Assembly (NCBI GenBank): GCA_036518635.1
Contig: DATDMT010000112.1
Span: 1-25,903 of the forward strand
DNA length: 25,903 nt
Source of the DNA: AWTP1-18 sp036518635
GTDB taxonomy: Bacteria > Pseudomonadota > Gammaproteobacteria > Burkholderiales > Rhodocyclaceae
Direction of reading: 5' to 3'
Part shown: in pieces, positions 14,528 to 24,069 of the stretch
Numbering within the stretch: position 1 is the stretch's first letter
Layout: each line of letters begins with the position of its first letter
Position numbers and translations under genes: made by a program
The notes under the pieces: generated by a model
What the model was told of the DNA's origin: nothing
What the model saw: only the letters and a program-made list of their open reading frames with translations
Database searches by the model: none

Positions 14528-15202
14528 ATGGCGCTGGAAAAACTGAGCATCACGCCATGCAGTAGCAGCGGTAGCGCTGCCGGCAGCGCCTATACCGTGA
14601 TGATGAACCCGACCTCGTTCGATCACGAGCACTCGATCCGCTATCAATCCGCCGCCTCCCTCGGAACGTCTGCGCCGGAACAGAAGTTCAACGCCTATCG
14701 CCCGGAGCGGGTGAGTTTCGAGATCGATATCGACGGCACCGGCGTTGCCAATGCCGAAGTCAATGGCGGCAGCGGTACACCGCCGGACGACGCCAAGGTC
14801 CAGGTCGATTCCCTCAAGGCGGTGGTCTACAAGTTCGACGGCAGCAAGCACGAGCCGAACTACGTCAAGCTGGCCTGGGGCAATTTTTCCTTTCTCGGGC
14901 GCCTGGACAAGCTGGCGGTCAATTACAACCTGTTCAAGCCCACCGGGCAGCCCCTGCGCGCCAAGGTGAAAATGTCGTTCATCGGGACCACGAGTCCCAG
15001 CGACGAAGCCGCATCGGCCAACAAGTCCTCCCCCGATCTGTCCCACCTGATCGAGGTCAAGTCCGGCGATACGCTGCCGCTGCTCTGTTATCGCGTCTAC
15101 AAGGACAGCAGCTATTACCTTGAGGTGGCCCGCATCAACGGGCTGGTCAATTTCCGCAGCCTCACGCCCGGCGCATGGCTGAAGTTCCCACCGCTGGGGT
15201 GA
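14528..15202 (+). CDS. LysM-domain baseplate hub protein (Afp7 type)
   Basis: A 224-residue protein. Residues 1-165 contain the family core (YTVMMNPTSFDHEHSIRY, then VSFEIDIDGTG and VKLAWGNFSFLGRLDKLAVNYNLF). Residues about 172-222 form a LysM motif (HLIEVKSGDTLPLLCYRVY, then ARINGLVNFRSLTPGAWLKFPPL). In Afp and PVC this protein, like T4 gp53 or P2 gpX, clamps the tube-spike junction in the baseplate. It starts one base after the DUF5908-like stop, with AAGGA ten bases upstream of ATG, so an in-frame upstream extension is not needed. Confidence 0.9.
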   Translation: MALEKLSITPCSSSGSAAGSAYTVMMNPTSFDHEHSIRYQSAASLGTSAPEQKFNAYRPERVSFEIDIDGTGVANAEVNGGSGTPPDDAKVQVDSLKAVVYKFDGSKHEPNYVKLAWGNFSFLGRLDKLAVNYNLFKPTGQPLRAKVKMSFIGTTSPSDEAASANKSSPDLSHLIEVKSGDTLPLLCYRVYKDSSYYLEVARINGLVNFRSLTPGAWLKFPPLG

Positions 15203-15206
15203 CCGT

Positions 15207-16994
15207 ATGGCTGACTCGCCTGCGAAAAGCGCCGAAGGCGTCGTCAAACTCAGTGTGTACAGCAACGGCACTGCCATTCCTGGCACCGTGGGCATCGTTT
15301 CCGTATCGGTAAGGAAATCCATCAACCGGATTCCGTCCGCCCGGATCGTCGTACTCGACGGCGACATGCCGAACAAGGCCTTTCCGGTGGCCGACGCCGA
15401 CCACTTCAAACCCGGCACCCCGATCAAGATTGCCGCCGGTTACGCCGACGCTGAGACGGCGATCTTCGAGGGCATCGTGGTTTCCCTCGGCATCGATATC
15501 GAAGACAACGAATCCCGCCTGGTCGTCGACTGTCGCGACAAGGCAGTGGCGATGACCATCGGCCGCAAGAACGCCAACTACGTAGACGTCAAGGACAGCG
15601 ACGTCATCAGCAAGCTGATCGGCAACTACGGCAGCCTCACTGCGGATGTCGGCAGCACCGACACGCAGTTCAAGGAACTGGTGCAGTACTACTGCACCGA
15701 CTGGGATTTCATGCTGTCGCGGGCGGAGATCAACGGCCTGCTGGTGATCGTCGACGACGCCAAGGTGTCGGTCAAGGCGCCCGCCACCAGCGGCTCGGCG
15801 AGCCTGCAGGTGACCTACGGCGACGATCTGATCGAGTTCCACGCGCATGCCGATGCCAGAAGCCAACTGACCAAGGTCAAGGCGGTCAGTTGGGATTTGA
15901 AGAACCAGGCGACCGTCGAGCAGGAGGCTGCTCCGCAAACGCTCAATACCCAGGGCAACATCGACTCGGCAACCCTGGCGACAGTCGTCGGCCCGGACAT
16001 CTTCCGTCTGCAGACGCCCGTCCCGCTGGAGAGCACGGCCCTGCAATCCTGGGTCAAGGCGCAGCAGATCAAGGCCGGCCTGGCGCGCATCCGCGGCAAT
16101 ATGCGCTTTCAGGGCAGCGCCCAGGCGAAGGCGGGGGGATTGATTACCCTGGCCGGCGTCGGCGCCCGCTTCAACGGCGATGTCTTCGTCAGCGCGGTGC
16201 ATCACCGTATTGCCGAAGGCAACTGGATCACCGAGGTCGATTTTGGCATGTCGGAGGATTGGTTCGCGGAAAGCCGCGACCTGACTGCGCCGCCGGCCTC
16301 AGGATTGTTGCCGGGCATCGAGGGGCTGCATGTCGGGGTGGTGAAAAAACTGGATGCCGACCCGGACGGCCAGTACAAGGTCCAGGTGTCCATCCCGCTG
16401 CTCCAGGCCGAAACCGACGGTGTCTGGGCACGCCTCGCCAAGCCCTACGCCTCGGATTCCTTTGGCTACTTCTTCGTGCCGGAAATCGGCGACGAAGTCG
16501 TGCTGGGCTACTTCAACAACGACCCTTCTTCCCCGGTGATCCTCGGCAGCCTGTACAGCAGCAAGCGCAAGCCGGCCTACGAATTCACCGCCGACAACTA
16601 CAAGAAGGCGATCGTGACCAAGAGCAAGCTGACCCTTGAGTTCGACGACGAAAAAAAGGTCATCACGGTCACCACGCCGGCGAAGAACAAGATCGTCATC
16701 AGCGACGACGACAAATCGATCCTGGTTCAGGACCAGACCGGCAACAAGGTCAAGCTGAGCGAGGATGGAATCCTCCTCGACAGCCCAAAGGATGTGATCA
16801 TCAAGGCCCAGGGCAAGATCAGCCTGTCGGCAACGGGCAATGTCGAAGTCGATTCCAAGGCCGATGCGACGGTGGGGGCGACCAATATCACCCACACCGC
16901 CAAAGCCGGTTTCACCGCGAAGGGCAATGCCACGGCCGAACTTTCCGCCTCCGGTCAAACGACCGTCAAGGGCGCGATGGTCATGATCAACTGA
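15207..16994 (+). CDS. VgrG-like spike protein (Afp8 type, gp27-gp5 fusion)
   Basis: A 595-residue central spike. Residues about 8-370 are the gp27-like hub, which as a trimer adapts sixfold tube to threefold spike. About 373-450 is the gp5 OB fold (VGVVKKLDADPDGQYKVQV, then GYFFVPEIGDEVVLGYFNND). About 470-595 is a repetitive beta-helix needle with many short Val, Lys, Thr and Asp strands (KVITVTTPAKNKIVISDDDK, KGAMVMIN at the end). No lysozyme or C-terminal effector domain is fused. The blunt MVMIN end is where a PAAR cone normally sits. It begins four bases after the preceding stop, with GGGGTGA as ribosome binding site. Confidence 0.95.
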   Translation: MADSPAKSAEGVVKLSVYSNGTAIPGTVGIVSVSVRKSINRIPSARIVVLDGDMPNKAFPVADADHFKPGTPIKIAAGYADAETAIFEGIVVSLGIDIEDNESRLVVDCRDKAVAMTIGRKNANYVDVKDSDVISKLIGNYGSLTADVGSTDTQFKELVQYYCTDWDFMLSRAEINGLLVIVDDAKVSVKAPATSGSASLQVTYGDDLIEFHAHADARSQLTKVKAVSWDLKNQATVEQEAAPQTLNTQGNIDSATLATVVGPDIFRLQTPVPLESTALQSWVKAQQIKAGLARIRGNMRFQGSAQAKAGGLITLAGVGARFNGDVFVSAVHHRIAEGNWITEVDFGMSEDWFAESRDLTAPPASGLLPGIEGLHVGVVKKLDADPDGQYKVQVSIPLLQAETDGVWARLAKPYASDSFGYFFVPEIGDEVVLGYFNNDPSSPVILGSLYSSKRKPAYEFTADNYKKAIVTKSKLTLEFDDEKKVITVTTPAKNKIVISDDDKSILVQDQTGNKVKLSEDGILLDSPKDVIIKAQGKISLSATGNVEVDSKADATVGATNITHTAKAGFTAKGNATAELSASGQTTVKGAMVMIN

Positions 16995-17002
16995 GTGGGT
17001 GA

Positions 17003-17007
17003 GGGAG
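17003..17007 (+). promoter_or_regulatory. ribosome binding site deciding the gp25-like start
   Basis: GGGAG, nine bases before ATG 17017, favours that codon over the in-frame GTG at 16999, which would add six residues and lacks a ribosome binding site. Confidence 0.55.
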
Positions 17008-17016
17008 CGGACAGCC

Positions 17017-17433
17017 ATGGAATCAGACAAGTCGTTCCTCGGGAGAGGATGGGCATTCCCGCCGCGCTTCGACATCCCGTCGGGCAGGACGCGGATGGTC
17101 GCTGCGGAGGACGATATCGAGGAGAGCCTGCGCATCCTGTTGAGCACCTCTCCCGGCGAGCGGGTGATGCGCCCGCAGTATGGCTGCAACCTTCGCATTC
17201 ACGTCTTCAAGGGCATCACTGAAACGACGATGGCCGCGATTCGCGAGTCGATCGAGAAGGCCGTGCTCCACTTCGAGCCGCGGGTCACCCTTGAGAAAAT
17301 CGAAATCGATGCCGAAGACGCCTACGACGGGCTGTTGCGGATCAACCTGATCTATACGGTGAGGACCACCAACACCCGCAGCAACCTCGTCTACCCGTTT
17401 TATTTCCTAGAAGGCACAAACGCGCAGCTCTGA
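17017..17433 (+). CDS. gp25-like baseplate wedge protein (Afp9 type)
   Basis: A 138-residue gp25/W-family protein. Hallmarks are GRGWAFPPRFD near the start, DDIEESLRILLSTSPGERVMRPQYGCNLR in the middle (a loop with the conserved E-R pair that contacts the sheath initiator ring), and a C-terminal beta hairpin LLRINLIYTVRTTNTRSNLVYPFYF. It is equivalent to T4 gp25 and TssE and would nucleate sheath polymerisation on the baseplate. The next gene begins two bases after its stop. In the Afp order a PAAR gene (Afp10) would come here, and there is none. Confidence 0.93.
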   Translation: MESDKSFLGRGWAFPPRFDIPSGRTRMVAAEDDIEESLRILLSTSPGERVMRPQYGCNLRIHVFKGITETTMAAIRESIEKAVLHFEPRVTLEKIEIDAEDAYDGLLRINLIYTVRTTNTRSNLVYPFYFLEGTNAQL

Positions 17434-17435
17434 GC

Positions 17436-20400
17436 ATGGCGACAGTCAATTTCAAGGATGGCACCAGCCAGGAAGATCGGCTGATCTCCGCATTGAGCGA
17501 GGGCTACGTCGATGTGGCCGAATTGGGCTTTGCCGATCTGCTTGCCTTTGCCGGCGAATTTTCCGGCCTGCTGAAGCGTGGCGACGGTAGCGACGGCGAC
17601 TGGAAGGCGTTTTTCCAGTCGGACGAGGCGGCGATCATCGCCGACATCCTGGCGACCAACGTCAAGCTGCGCGAAGCCGAATTCTCCCATCTGGTCGCCG
17701 ACCCCGCCGTGGATATCGCGGCTTCCCTGCGTCAGGGGCGCGTTGCGATCGAGGCCTTGCCGGCGTTCGCCTTGGCGGCGAAGATCGACCAGTGGCTGCA
17801 GAGTCTCGGGCACCTGCCCAGCGTAGCCGCCGTGCGGGCCCAGGAGCGGCTCGTCGACCTGGTGACGAAGTCGCTGGCGACGGAACTCCAGTCGCTGCAG
17901 GCGTTTCTGCGGCGTATCGACCACGATGGGGCGGCGCGCGCCTTTGCCGGCTTCGATCCGCAGTGGAAGCTGGGCCAGGCCAGCACTACCCCGGTGGAGG
18001 ACGCGCAAGCGGCGGCCTTCCTGCGGGCGAATTTCCAGGTCTTCCGCAACGCGGTGCTCTTCCTGCAGGACGGCGCCACCGAGTTGTTGAGCCTGTCGCT
18101 GGGCCGCCGCGATCACGACCCGGCCATGGGCTTGTTCATCGCCTTTCTTCAACTGTTCGCCAAGGCCCAGGACCAGCTCAACGAGTTCACGCGCAATCAC
18201 CGGAATTTCTATTACCGGGACGTGCTGCGGATCGCCCGTTCCGACTGGGTTCCCGACAGCGCCCATCTGGTGCTGACGCCGGACGTCGCCGGGCGCGAAG
18301 TGGCGATTGCAAAGGGTACCGAGTTCCGCGCCGGATTGGACGAGAACAAGATCGAACGAATCTATGTCGCCGACGACGAGCTGCTGGTGACCGACGCGGT
18401 AGTGCGCTCCCTGATCACGGTCTATCTCGAGCGCGATGCGTTGATCTCCCCGGAAAACGCCTTGTGCTGCAAGCCCGGTGACGACGCCCGGTTCGTCACC
18501 GCGATCAAGCTCAACCGGGACTGGACGGCGGACGGGGCGGGCGACAAGGGCGCGGCGCCGGGGATCGCCCGGCCGCTGTTCGGCGATCCCCAGCGCCACG
18601 GCAAGAATCTGCTGTTTGAGGATGCCCGCGTGGGCTTTGCCGTCGCCAGCAATGTGTTGCTGCTCGGCCAGGGGCAACGGGACATCGACTTGGGCTTCCG
18701 CCTGGAGGCGACGGACGGTGCGGCCACGGTGCGGCCCTTCGTCTCCCGCCTCAGCGAAATCCTCGAAACCACGGAAGCCGATGCCTTTTTCAAAGCCTTC
18801 CGCCACATGTTCGAGATTTCGCTGACGGCCGAGCATGGCTGGCACGACATCGACGAATACCTGCCGCTCTGCAGCCTGGTCGACGCGGCCTGCGAGGAAG
18901 ATAGCTTCAAGCTGCGTCTGCGCCTGCCCGACAGCGCCCCGGCCATCGTTGGCTACCAGCCGCAAATACATGGGGCCGGCTTCGACACGGAATTGCCGAT
19001 GGTCCGCTGCCGGATCAACCCAGGCGCCTACCTGTATTCCTACAGCCTGCTGCGCGAAATGATCGTCCGCGAGATCGTCATCGAGGCCAAAGTGACCGGC
19101 TGCAACAGCGTGCTGGTGTCCAATCAGCTCGGCCCCTTGAGCCGCGACGCCCAATTCGCGCCCTTCGGTACGCTGCCCGCGCCGGGCGATTTCCTTGTGC
19201 TGGGTTGCCACGAGGCGGCCCAGAAGCGGCTGGCCGCCTTCGAGGTGGATGTCGAGTGGGGCGGCTTGCCCAGCGACCCGAGCGGCTTCGAGGGCCATTA
19301 CCGCAGCTATCCGATGGCCTTCGGCAATGGCGAATTCAAGGTGCGCCTGGGGGTTCTGCGGGATCGCAAGTGGATACCGGACGACGCCCAGGAGCTGCCG
19401 GAAACCGATCTGTTCGATTCCGCGGAGGAGGCCAACCATCAAGGCGATGCCAAGGTGAGCGCCAAGCGCCGCTTTTCATTCAGCGGCCTGTGCCCGCTGA
19501 TGCGGCCCCTCGAGCGCGTTGCCGAAGATCAGTACAGCTATTCGGCGGACACCAAGGACGGTTTTTTCCGGCTGACCTTGAGCGGCCCCGACTATGGCTT
19601 CGGCCACAAGGAATACCCCATGGCCTTGTCCCAGATCATCGGCGAAAACGCCCAGGCCAAACGCTTCGGCCTCGCCCGGCTGCTGCTGCGGAACAAGGCC
19701 ACCAAGGAACTGCCCAATCAGCCGTACACGCCCCTGGTCAATTCGATTTCGGTGAATTACCGGGCCATCTCGACCCTCAGCCTGGAACATCTCGGGTCTG
19801 CTGACGACCAGGCGGGGCAGGAGCGCCTGTTCCATCTCCATCCGACCGGCCAGGAAGCGGTCTCCAATGCCCGCGGCCGGATTCGCCTGGTGCCGCCCTG
19901 GGACGCGGACGGCAATCTGCTGATCGGCATCTCGGCCGGGCGGCTGGACGGCCCCCTGGCACTGCTGTTCCATCTACGCCAGGACTCGCTGCCGGAAGCG
20001 GGCCAGCGCAGCGCCGGTTTCACCTGGCAGTACCTCAGCTCCAACGAATGGAAGCGCCTCGACGAAACGCGGGTGCTCGGTGACGGCACCAACGGCTTCC
20101 TCACTTCAGGCATCGTCACCCTCGATATCCCCGCCGACATCGACCGCAACAACTCGATCCTGCCGGCGGACCTGTTCTGGCTGCGGGTCTCGTCCACCGA
20201 TCGGCACCTGGGGGCGCTGTGCAGTCTGTATGGGGTTTACACCAACGGCCTCAAGGTGACCTGGCAGCGCCAGGAAGGCAACGGCACGGCGCATCTCGCC
20301 GAAAAGCTGCCGGCCGGCAGCATCAAGGAGCCGAAGTCCACCATCGTCGGCCTGGAAAAAATCCGCCAGATCATGGATTCCTTCGGCGGCATGCCGGCCG

Positions 20401-21164
20401 AGAGCGAGCAGCGCTGGACGATCCGGGTCAGCGAGCGCCTGAAGCACAAGAACCGCGCCGTCACCGCCTGGGACTACGAGCGCCTGGTGATCCAGCGCTT
20501 CCCAGAAATCCACAAGGTCAAATGCTTCTCCAACATGTCGGGCAAGGAAGAGGAGGCCGGCCGGCCGCAGCCGGGGCATGTGCTGCTGGTGGTGATTCCC
20601 TATCCGAAGGAAGGGGCCGCGGTGAATTCGGAGCCGATGGCCAACGCCCTGCTGTTGCGCGACGTGCGTGAATACGTGCAGGGCCTGGCCTCGCCCTTTG
20701 CCCAAATCCATGTCCGCAATCCGCTCTACGAGCGCATCCAGTTGCGCTGCAAGGTCAAGCTGCGGCGGGGCGCCGAGAAGGGCCAGTGCCTGAATCGCCT
20801 GAACCAGGAAATCGTCGAATATCTTTCGCCCTGGAACCACTGGGGGCGCACCGCGAAGTTCGGCTGGCGAATTCGCTGCGATGAGATGCAGGCGCACATC
20901 CAGAAGCTCGACTACATCGAATCCGTCACCGGGGTTTCGCTGCTGCTGATCCGCCGCTCCGACGACCACCACCATCGCCTGGCGGATACCGCCCGCCAGG
21001 CGCGGGCGGAGATCGGCCCGTCCTTCCCGTGGGGCATCGCGGTCCCCGCCGAGCGGCACCTGATCGAGGTGGTGACCGAAAGAACCGCGCTGCCGCCGGA
21101 GAAGACCGGCATTTCCGATCTGGAAATCGGCCGCAGCTTTATTCTGTTTGGGGAAAGTAAATGA
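17436..21164 (+). CDS. giant baseplate J/gp6-like wedge protein (Afp11 type)
   Basis: A 1242-residue baseplate wedge protein. The N-terminal third is helical; around residues 230-300 comes the segment NHRNFYYRDVLRIARSDWVPDSAHLVLTPDVAGREVAIAKGTEFRAG, typical of Afp11/PVC11. The centre holds large insertion domains. The C-terminal gp6/J region includes RVSERLKHKNRAVTAWDYERLVIQRFPEIHKVKC (near 990-1030) and the ending ISDLEIGRSFILFGESK. In T4 terms it corresponds to gp6, the main wedge component that opens when the baseplate switches. A His cluster (DDHHHRLAD, near 1185) lies close to the C-terminus. Start ATG 17436; the stop overlaps the next gene as ATGA. The frame is intact throughout. Confidence 0.92.
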   Translation: MATVNFKDGTSQEDRLISALSEGYVDVAELGFADLLAFAGEFSGLLKRGDGSDGDWKAFFQSDEAAIIADILATNVKLREAEFSHLVADPAVDIAASLRQGRVAIEALPAFALAAKIDQWLQSLGHLPSVAAVRAQERLVDLVTKSLATELQSLQAFLRRIDHDGAARAFAGFDPQWKLGQASTTPVEDAQAAAFLRANFQVFRNAVLFLQDGATELLSLSLGRRDHDPAMGLFIAFLQLFAKAQDQLNEFTRNHRNFYYRDVLRIARSDWVPDSAHLVLTPDVAGREVAIAKGTEFRAGLDENKIERIYVADDELLVTDAVVRSLITVYLERDALISPENALCCKPGDDARFVTAIKLNRDWTADGAGDKGAAPGIARPLFGDPQRHGKNLLFEDARVGFAVASNVLLLGQGQRDIDLGFRLEATDGAATVRPFVSRLSEILETTEADAFFKAFRHMFEISLTAEHGWHDIDEYLPLCSLVDAACEEDSFKLRLRLPDSAPAIVGYQPQIHGAGFDTELPMVRCRINPGAYLYSYSLLREMIVREIVIEAKVTGCNSVLVSNQLGPLSRDAQFAPFGTLPAPGDFLVLGCHEAAQKRLAAFEVDVEWGGLPSDPSGFEGHYRSYPMAFGNGEFKVRLGVLRDRKWIPDDAQELPETDLFDSAEEANHQGDAKVSAKRRFSFSGLCPLMRPLERVAEDQYSYSADTKDGFFRLTLSGPDYGFGHKEYPMALSQIIGENAQAKRFGLARLLLRNKATKELPNQPYTPLVNSISVNYRAISTLSLEHLGSADDQAGQERLFHLHPTGQEAVSNARGRIRLVPPWDADGNLLIGISAGRLDGPLALLFHLRQDSLPEAGQRSAGFTWQYLSSNEWKRLDETRVLGDGTNGFLTSGIVTLDIPADIDRNNSILPADLFWLRVSSTDRHLGALCSLYGVYTNGLKVTWQRQEGNGTAHLAEKLPAGSIKEPKSTIVGLEKIRQIMDSFGGMPAESEQRWTIRVSERLKHKNRAVTAWDYERLVIQRFPEIHKVKCFSNMSGKEEEAGRPQPGHVLLVVIPYPKEGAAVNSEPMANALLLRDVREYVQGLASPFAQIHVRNPLYERIQLRCKVKLRRGAEKGQCLNRLNQEIVEYLSPWNHWGRTAKFGWRIRCDEMQAHIQKLDYIESVTGVSLLLIRRSDDHHHRLADTARQARAEIGPSFPWGIAVPAERHLIEVVTERTALPPEKTGISDLEIGRSFILFGESK

Positions 21165-21976
21165 CGAAACGAAACAGAAAGACCCTGGCCGAGAGCTTCG
21201 CCGACGGCGAAATGCCGACCCAGCGGTCATTTACCGATCTGATCGATTCCATGGTCAATATCGTCGACGACGGCTTCGACAAGACCGCCGTGGACGGCAT
21301 GAAGGTTGCTCAACTGGACAACAACAGCAAGCTGATCAGCTTCTACGACGACATCACGGTGCGCGAGCCGCTCTGGTCGATTTCCTTTTCCACGCCCAGC
21401 TACGGCGTCGAGACGGCCACCGCCAAGAACCTGAATTTCCTCTACGGCGACCTGAGCTACGGCGGCTTCACCCTGGCGCGCAGCGCCAGCAGCCAGGAAG
21501 ACAAGCCGGGCAAGGTCAATGTCGGCATCAACAAGCGCAACCCCGAGCGCGAACTTGACGTCGGCGGCGTGGTAGCGGCCGACGGCCGCATGGGCCGCGC
21601 CGGCAAGAACCCGGTGCGCGCCGACGGCCAGTGGCATCCGATCATCGAGGGCCTCGACGGCTGCCAGGCCTTCGAGATCATGGCCGGCGTGGGCAGGAAG
21701 AACACTGGTCGCTATGCGCTGCTCCACGCCTTCGCCCTCAACACCTTCAACTCGCCGAAAAGCACGGTGGACAGCCGCCAGGCGCGCTTTTCCTCCCGCT
21801 GCGACCAGATCGACCTGCGCTGGACCGGCGACACGCACAACTACGCGCTGGAGATGCGGACCCGCTGCAGCTACGAGCAGGGCGGCGACACGCCGGTCTA
21901 CGTGCGCTATTACATCAGCCAACTGTGGTTCGATCCGTTCATGGACGGCAGCGTCGAAGACGCGCCCAGTTCCTGA
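21161..21976 (+). CDS. fibre-like eCIS protein, putative receptor-binding/adhesin component
   Basis: A 271-residue protein not in the Afp core list by sequence. Residues 1-45 contain a segment (MPTQRSFTDLIDSMVNIVDDGF) that I recall from fibre-like proteins of other contractile-injection loci. The centre (about 115-145) has VNVGINKRNPERELDVGGVVAADGRMGRAG, the beta-turn motif that precedes C-terminal domains in phage tail fibres. Residues 150-271 are a strand-rich domain with WHPIIEGLDGCQAFEIMAGVG, YALLHAFALNTF and IDLRWTGDTHNYALEMRTR, ending in VYVRYYISQLWFDPF. I infer a trimeric fibre or target-binding attachment to the baseplate; a purely structural role is possible. The ATGA overlap with Afp11 implies coupled translation. 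Confidence 0.65.
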   Translation: MTKRNRKTLAESFADGEMPTQRSFTDLIDSMVNIVDDGFDKTAVDGMKVAQLDNNSKLISFYDDITVREPLWSISFSTPSYGVETATAKNLNFLYGDLSYGGFTLARSASSQEDKPGKVNVGINKRNPERELDVGGVVAADGRMGRAGKNPVRADGQWHPIIEGLDGCQAFEIMAGVGRKNTGRYALLHAFALNTFNSPKSTVDSRQARFSSRCDQIDLRWTGDTHNYALEMRTRCSYEQGGDTPVYVRYYISQLWFDPFMDGSVEDAPSS

Positions 21977-22002
21977 GCGGCCGCCGCGCTACCACCCCCG
22001 AC

Positions 22003-24069
22003 ATGAGCACCGCACAGTTCATCAAGAAGCTTCAGCCGGAAGCGGACGGCCTCGATTTCGAGGGGCTGCGCCAGGAGGGTATCCGCCTGGTGCAGGAGCT
22101 GTGCGGGGAAACCTGGACCGACTACAACCTCCATGACCCGGGGGTGACGATACTCGAGCAGGTCTGCTACGGCCTCTCCGATCTGATCTATCGGACCGGA
22201 TTCCCGGTGGCGGACTACCTCGTTTCGGCCGCCGGCGAGATCGACTTCGAGCGCTTGTCGCTGCACCGGCCCGATGCGGCCCTGGCCTGCGCGGCGATCA
22301 CCGAGAACGACTATCGGAAGCTGATCATCGATGCGGTGCCGAATGTCGAGAACGCCTGGCTCGAGCTGCAGGGCGGCGAGGCCGGCGGCATCGGCGGGCT
22401 CTACCGGGTTCATCTGCAATTGAGCGAACGGGTCAAGCTGCAGGACCACACCGGGGTCGAGAAGACCTATGCCGAGGCGGTCAGAAAACTCTATGCCGCG
22501 AACCGCAATCTCGGCGAAGACCTGGCCGAAGTCCGCCTGGCGAAGCGGGTGCGCTACGGCCTGCGCGGGGAGATCGACATCGTCGGCAACCGTGCCCCGG
22601 CCAGCGTATTGGCGAAAGTCTATTTCGAGTGCGCGCGTTACCTCTGCCCGATTGTCGCCGTCCGCCCCTACAAGGACGCCTACAAGGCCGGCGTCGGCCT
22701 GGATGCCCTGTTCAATGGGGTGGTCACCCGCTCCGGCCAGATCGCCGAGGAGGATCTGCATCCCTGGAGCGGGCAGTATTTCATCCAGGAACTGAGCGGC
22801 AGAATCCTGCGGGTCGAGGGCGTCAAGCATATCCGTCATCTCGAATTCGTCGATCCGGAAGGCAATGGCACGGATGCCATTGCGCTGAGCGGCGACGACC
22901 CCTTGCCGATCGCCTGCTTCAAATTGCCCACGCCGGAAGCAGGTGCCGGCGTCGCGCTGTTCCGCAACGACAAGCCGGTTCCGGCGCCGGCCACCGATGT
23001 GGAGTTCGAATTCAATCGCCTCGACTACAGCGCCCAGGCGGCCAGGAGCCGCCGCTCGCGCTTCGATTGGGTGGATGCCTTGCTGCCCAAGGGGCACTAC
23101 CGCCAGCTCGGGCAGTACGCATCGATTCAGCACCAGTTCCCCGAGATCTACGGGGTCAATGCCGCCGGCATCAGCCCGTCGGCGCCAGTGGAGCGCAAGG
23201 CGGCCGTCGCCCAGCTCAAGGCCTACCTGTTGTGCTTCGATCAGATCATGGCCAATTTCCTGCAGAACATTCAGGAGATTCCCGCGCTGTTCACCTTCGA
23301 CGAAGTGCCGACGCGATCCTATGCCCATCAGCTATTGCGCGGTGACTCGGTGCCCCAGGCCGAGACCGTCTATCGCTACGACGGCCGGGAGATGGAGACG
23401 AAGCTGGCCGAAGTGGTCGCGCTGTTCGACGACTTCGGCGACCGCAAGAATCGCATTCTCGACTATCTGCTGGGACTCTACGGCGAGGAGTTCGCGCAGA
23501 ACTCGCTGCGGCCCCATCTGGGGGATGACGCCGACCACGAAGCGGCGCTGTTGCGGATCAAGATCGATTTCCTCAAGGCCGTCGTCGAAATCGGGCAGCG
23601 GCGCGCCGCCGCCTTCGACTATCGCAAGTCGGCCGGTGCCGGCACCTCCGGGGGAATTAACAAAGCCGGCCTGGAAAAAAAACTGGCCGTCCTGCTGGGC
23701 TTGGATGAGGCCGAATCCGGATTTCAGTTGATCGAACACGTACTCCTCCGCCAGGGGCAGGCCGAGGCTGGGGCTGCGGCCGACTTCTACGGCTTCCGTC
23801 TCAGCCTGCTGTTCCCCGCTGAGGTGGGGCGCTATGCAAACCCCGAATTCCGCAAGCTGGTCGAAGAGACCGTGGCCTTGAATTGTCCGGTCCACCTTTG
23901 CCCCGCGGTGATCTGGCTCGATGGGGCGCGGATGGGGGAGGGCGAGTCGCTGCTGGCGGCCTGGCAGACGGCGCGGCGCCAGGGCGGCGTCGGCGAGCCG
24001 GCGACCGATGCTGCCGCCGCAGCGCTGGTGCGCTTCCTTCGCAGCGTGCAGGATGCATCCCATGGCTGA
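22003..24069 (+). CDS. baseplate protein, Afp12 type
   Basis: A 688-residue baseplate protein. The N-terminus has the diagnostic ETWTDYNLHDPGVTILEQVC followed by YGLSDLIYRTGFPV (about 35-70), seen in Afp12/PVC12 and related wedge proteins. A later conserved part includes GHYRQLGQYASIQHQFPEIYGV (near 365-385). Near the C-terminus, LFPAEVGRYANPEFRKLVEETVALNCPVHLCPAVIWLD is the usual ending. It would partner the Afp11-type protein in the wedge heterodimer. The frame is open 372 bases upstream of the ATG, overlapping the fibre gene, but MSTAQFIKKLQPEADGLDFE is the natural beginning. The ribosome binding site is poor; the gap from the fibre gene is 26 bases. Confidence 0.88.
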   Translation: MSTAQFIKKLQPEADGLDFEGLRQEGIRLVQELCGETWTDYNLHDPGVTILEQVCYGLSDLIYRTGFPVADYLVSAAGEIDFERLSLHRPDAALACAAITENDYRKLIIDAVPNVENAWLELQGGEAGGIGGLYRVHLQLSERVKLQDHTGVEKTYAEAVRKLYAANRNLGEDLAEVRLAKRVRYGLRGEIDIVGNRAPASVLAKVYFECARYLCPIVAVRPYKDAYKAGVGLDALFNGVVTRSGQIAEEDLHPWSGQYFIQELSGRILRVEGVKHIRHLEFVDPEGNGTDAIALSGDDPLPIACFKLPTPEAGAGVALFRNDKPVPAPATDVEFEFNRLDYSAQAARSRRSRFDWVDALLPKGHYRQLGQYASIQHQFPEIYGVNAAGISPSAPVERKAAVAQLKAYLLCFDQIMANFLQNIQEIPALFTFDEVPTRSYAHQLLRGDSVPQAETVYRYDGREMETKLAEVVALFDDFGDRKNRILDYLLGLYGEEFAQNSLRPHLGDDADHEAALLRIKIDFLKAVVEIGQRRAAAFDYRKSAGAGTSGGINKAGLEKKLAVLLGLDEAESGFQLIEHVLLRQGQAEAGAAADFYGFRLSLLFPAEVGRYANPEFRKLVEETVALNCPVHLCPAVIWLDGARMGEGESLLAAWQTARRQGGVGEPATDAAAAALVRFLRSVQDASHG

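Noticed and set aside
15207..16994. Effector domain fused to the spike C-terminus
   Set aside because: The C-terminus is a repetitive beta-helix ending in KGAMVMIN with nothing after it.
21631..22002. Upstream extension of the Afp12-like frame by 124 codons
   Set aside because: It overlaps the fibre-like gene in another frame, and its predicted sequence is Arg/Pro/Ala-rich shadow composition; family proteins begin at the MSTAQFIKKL start.
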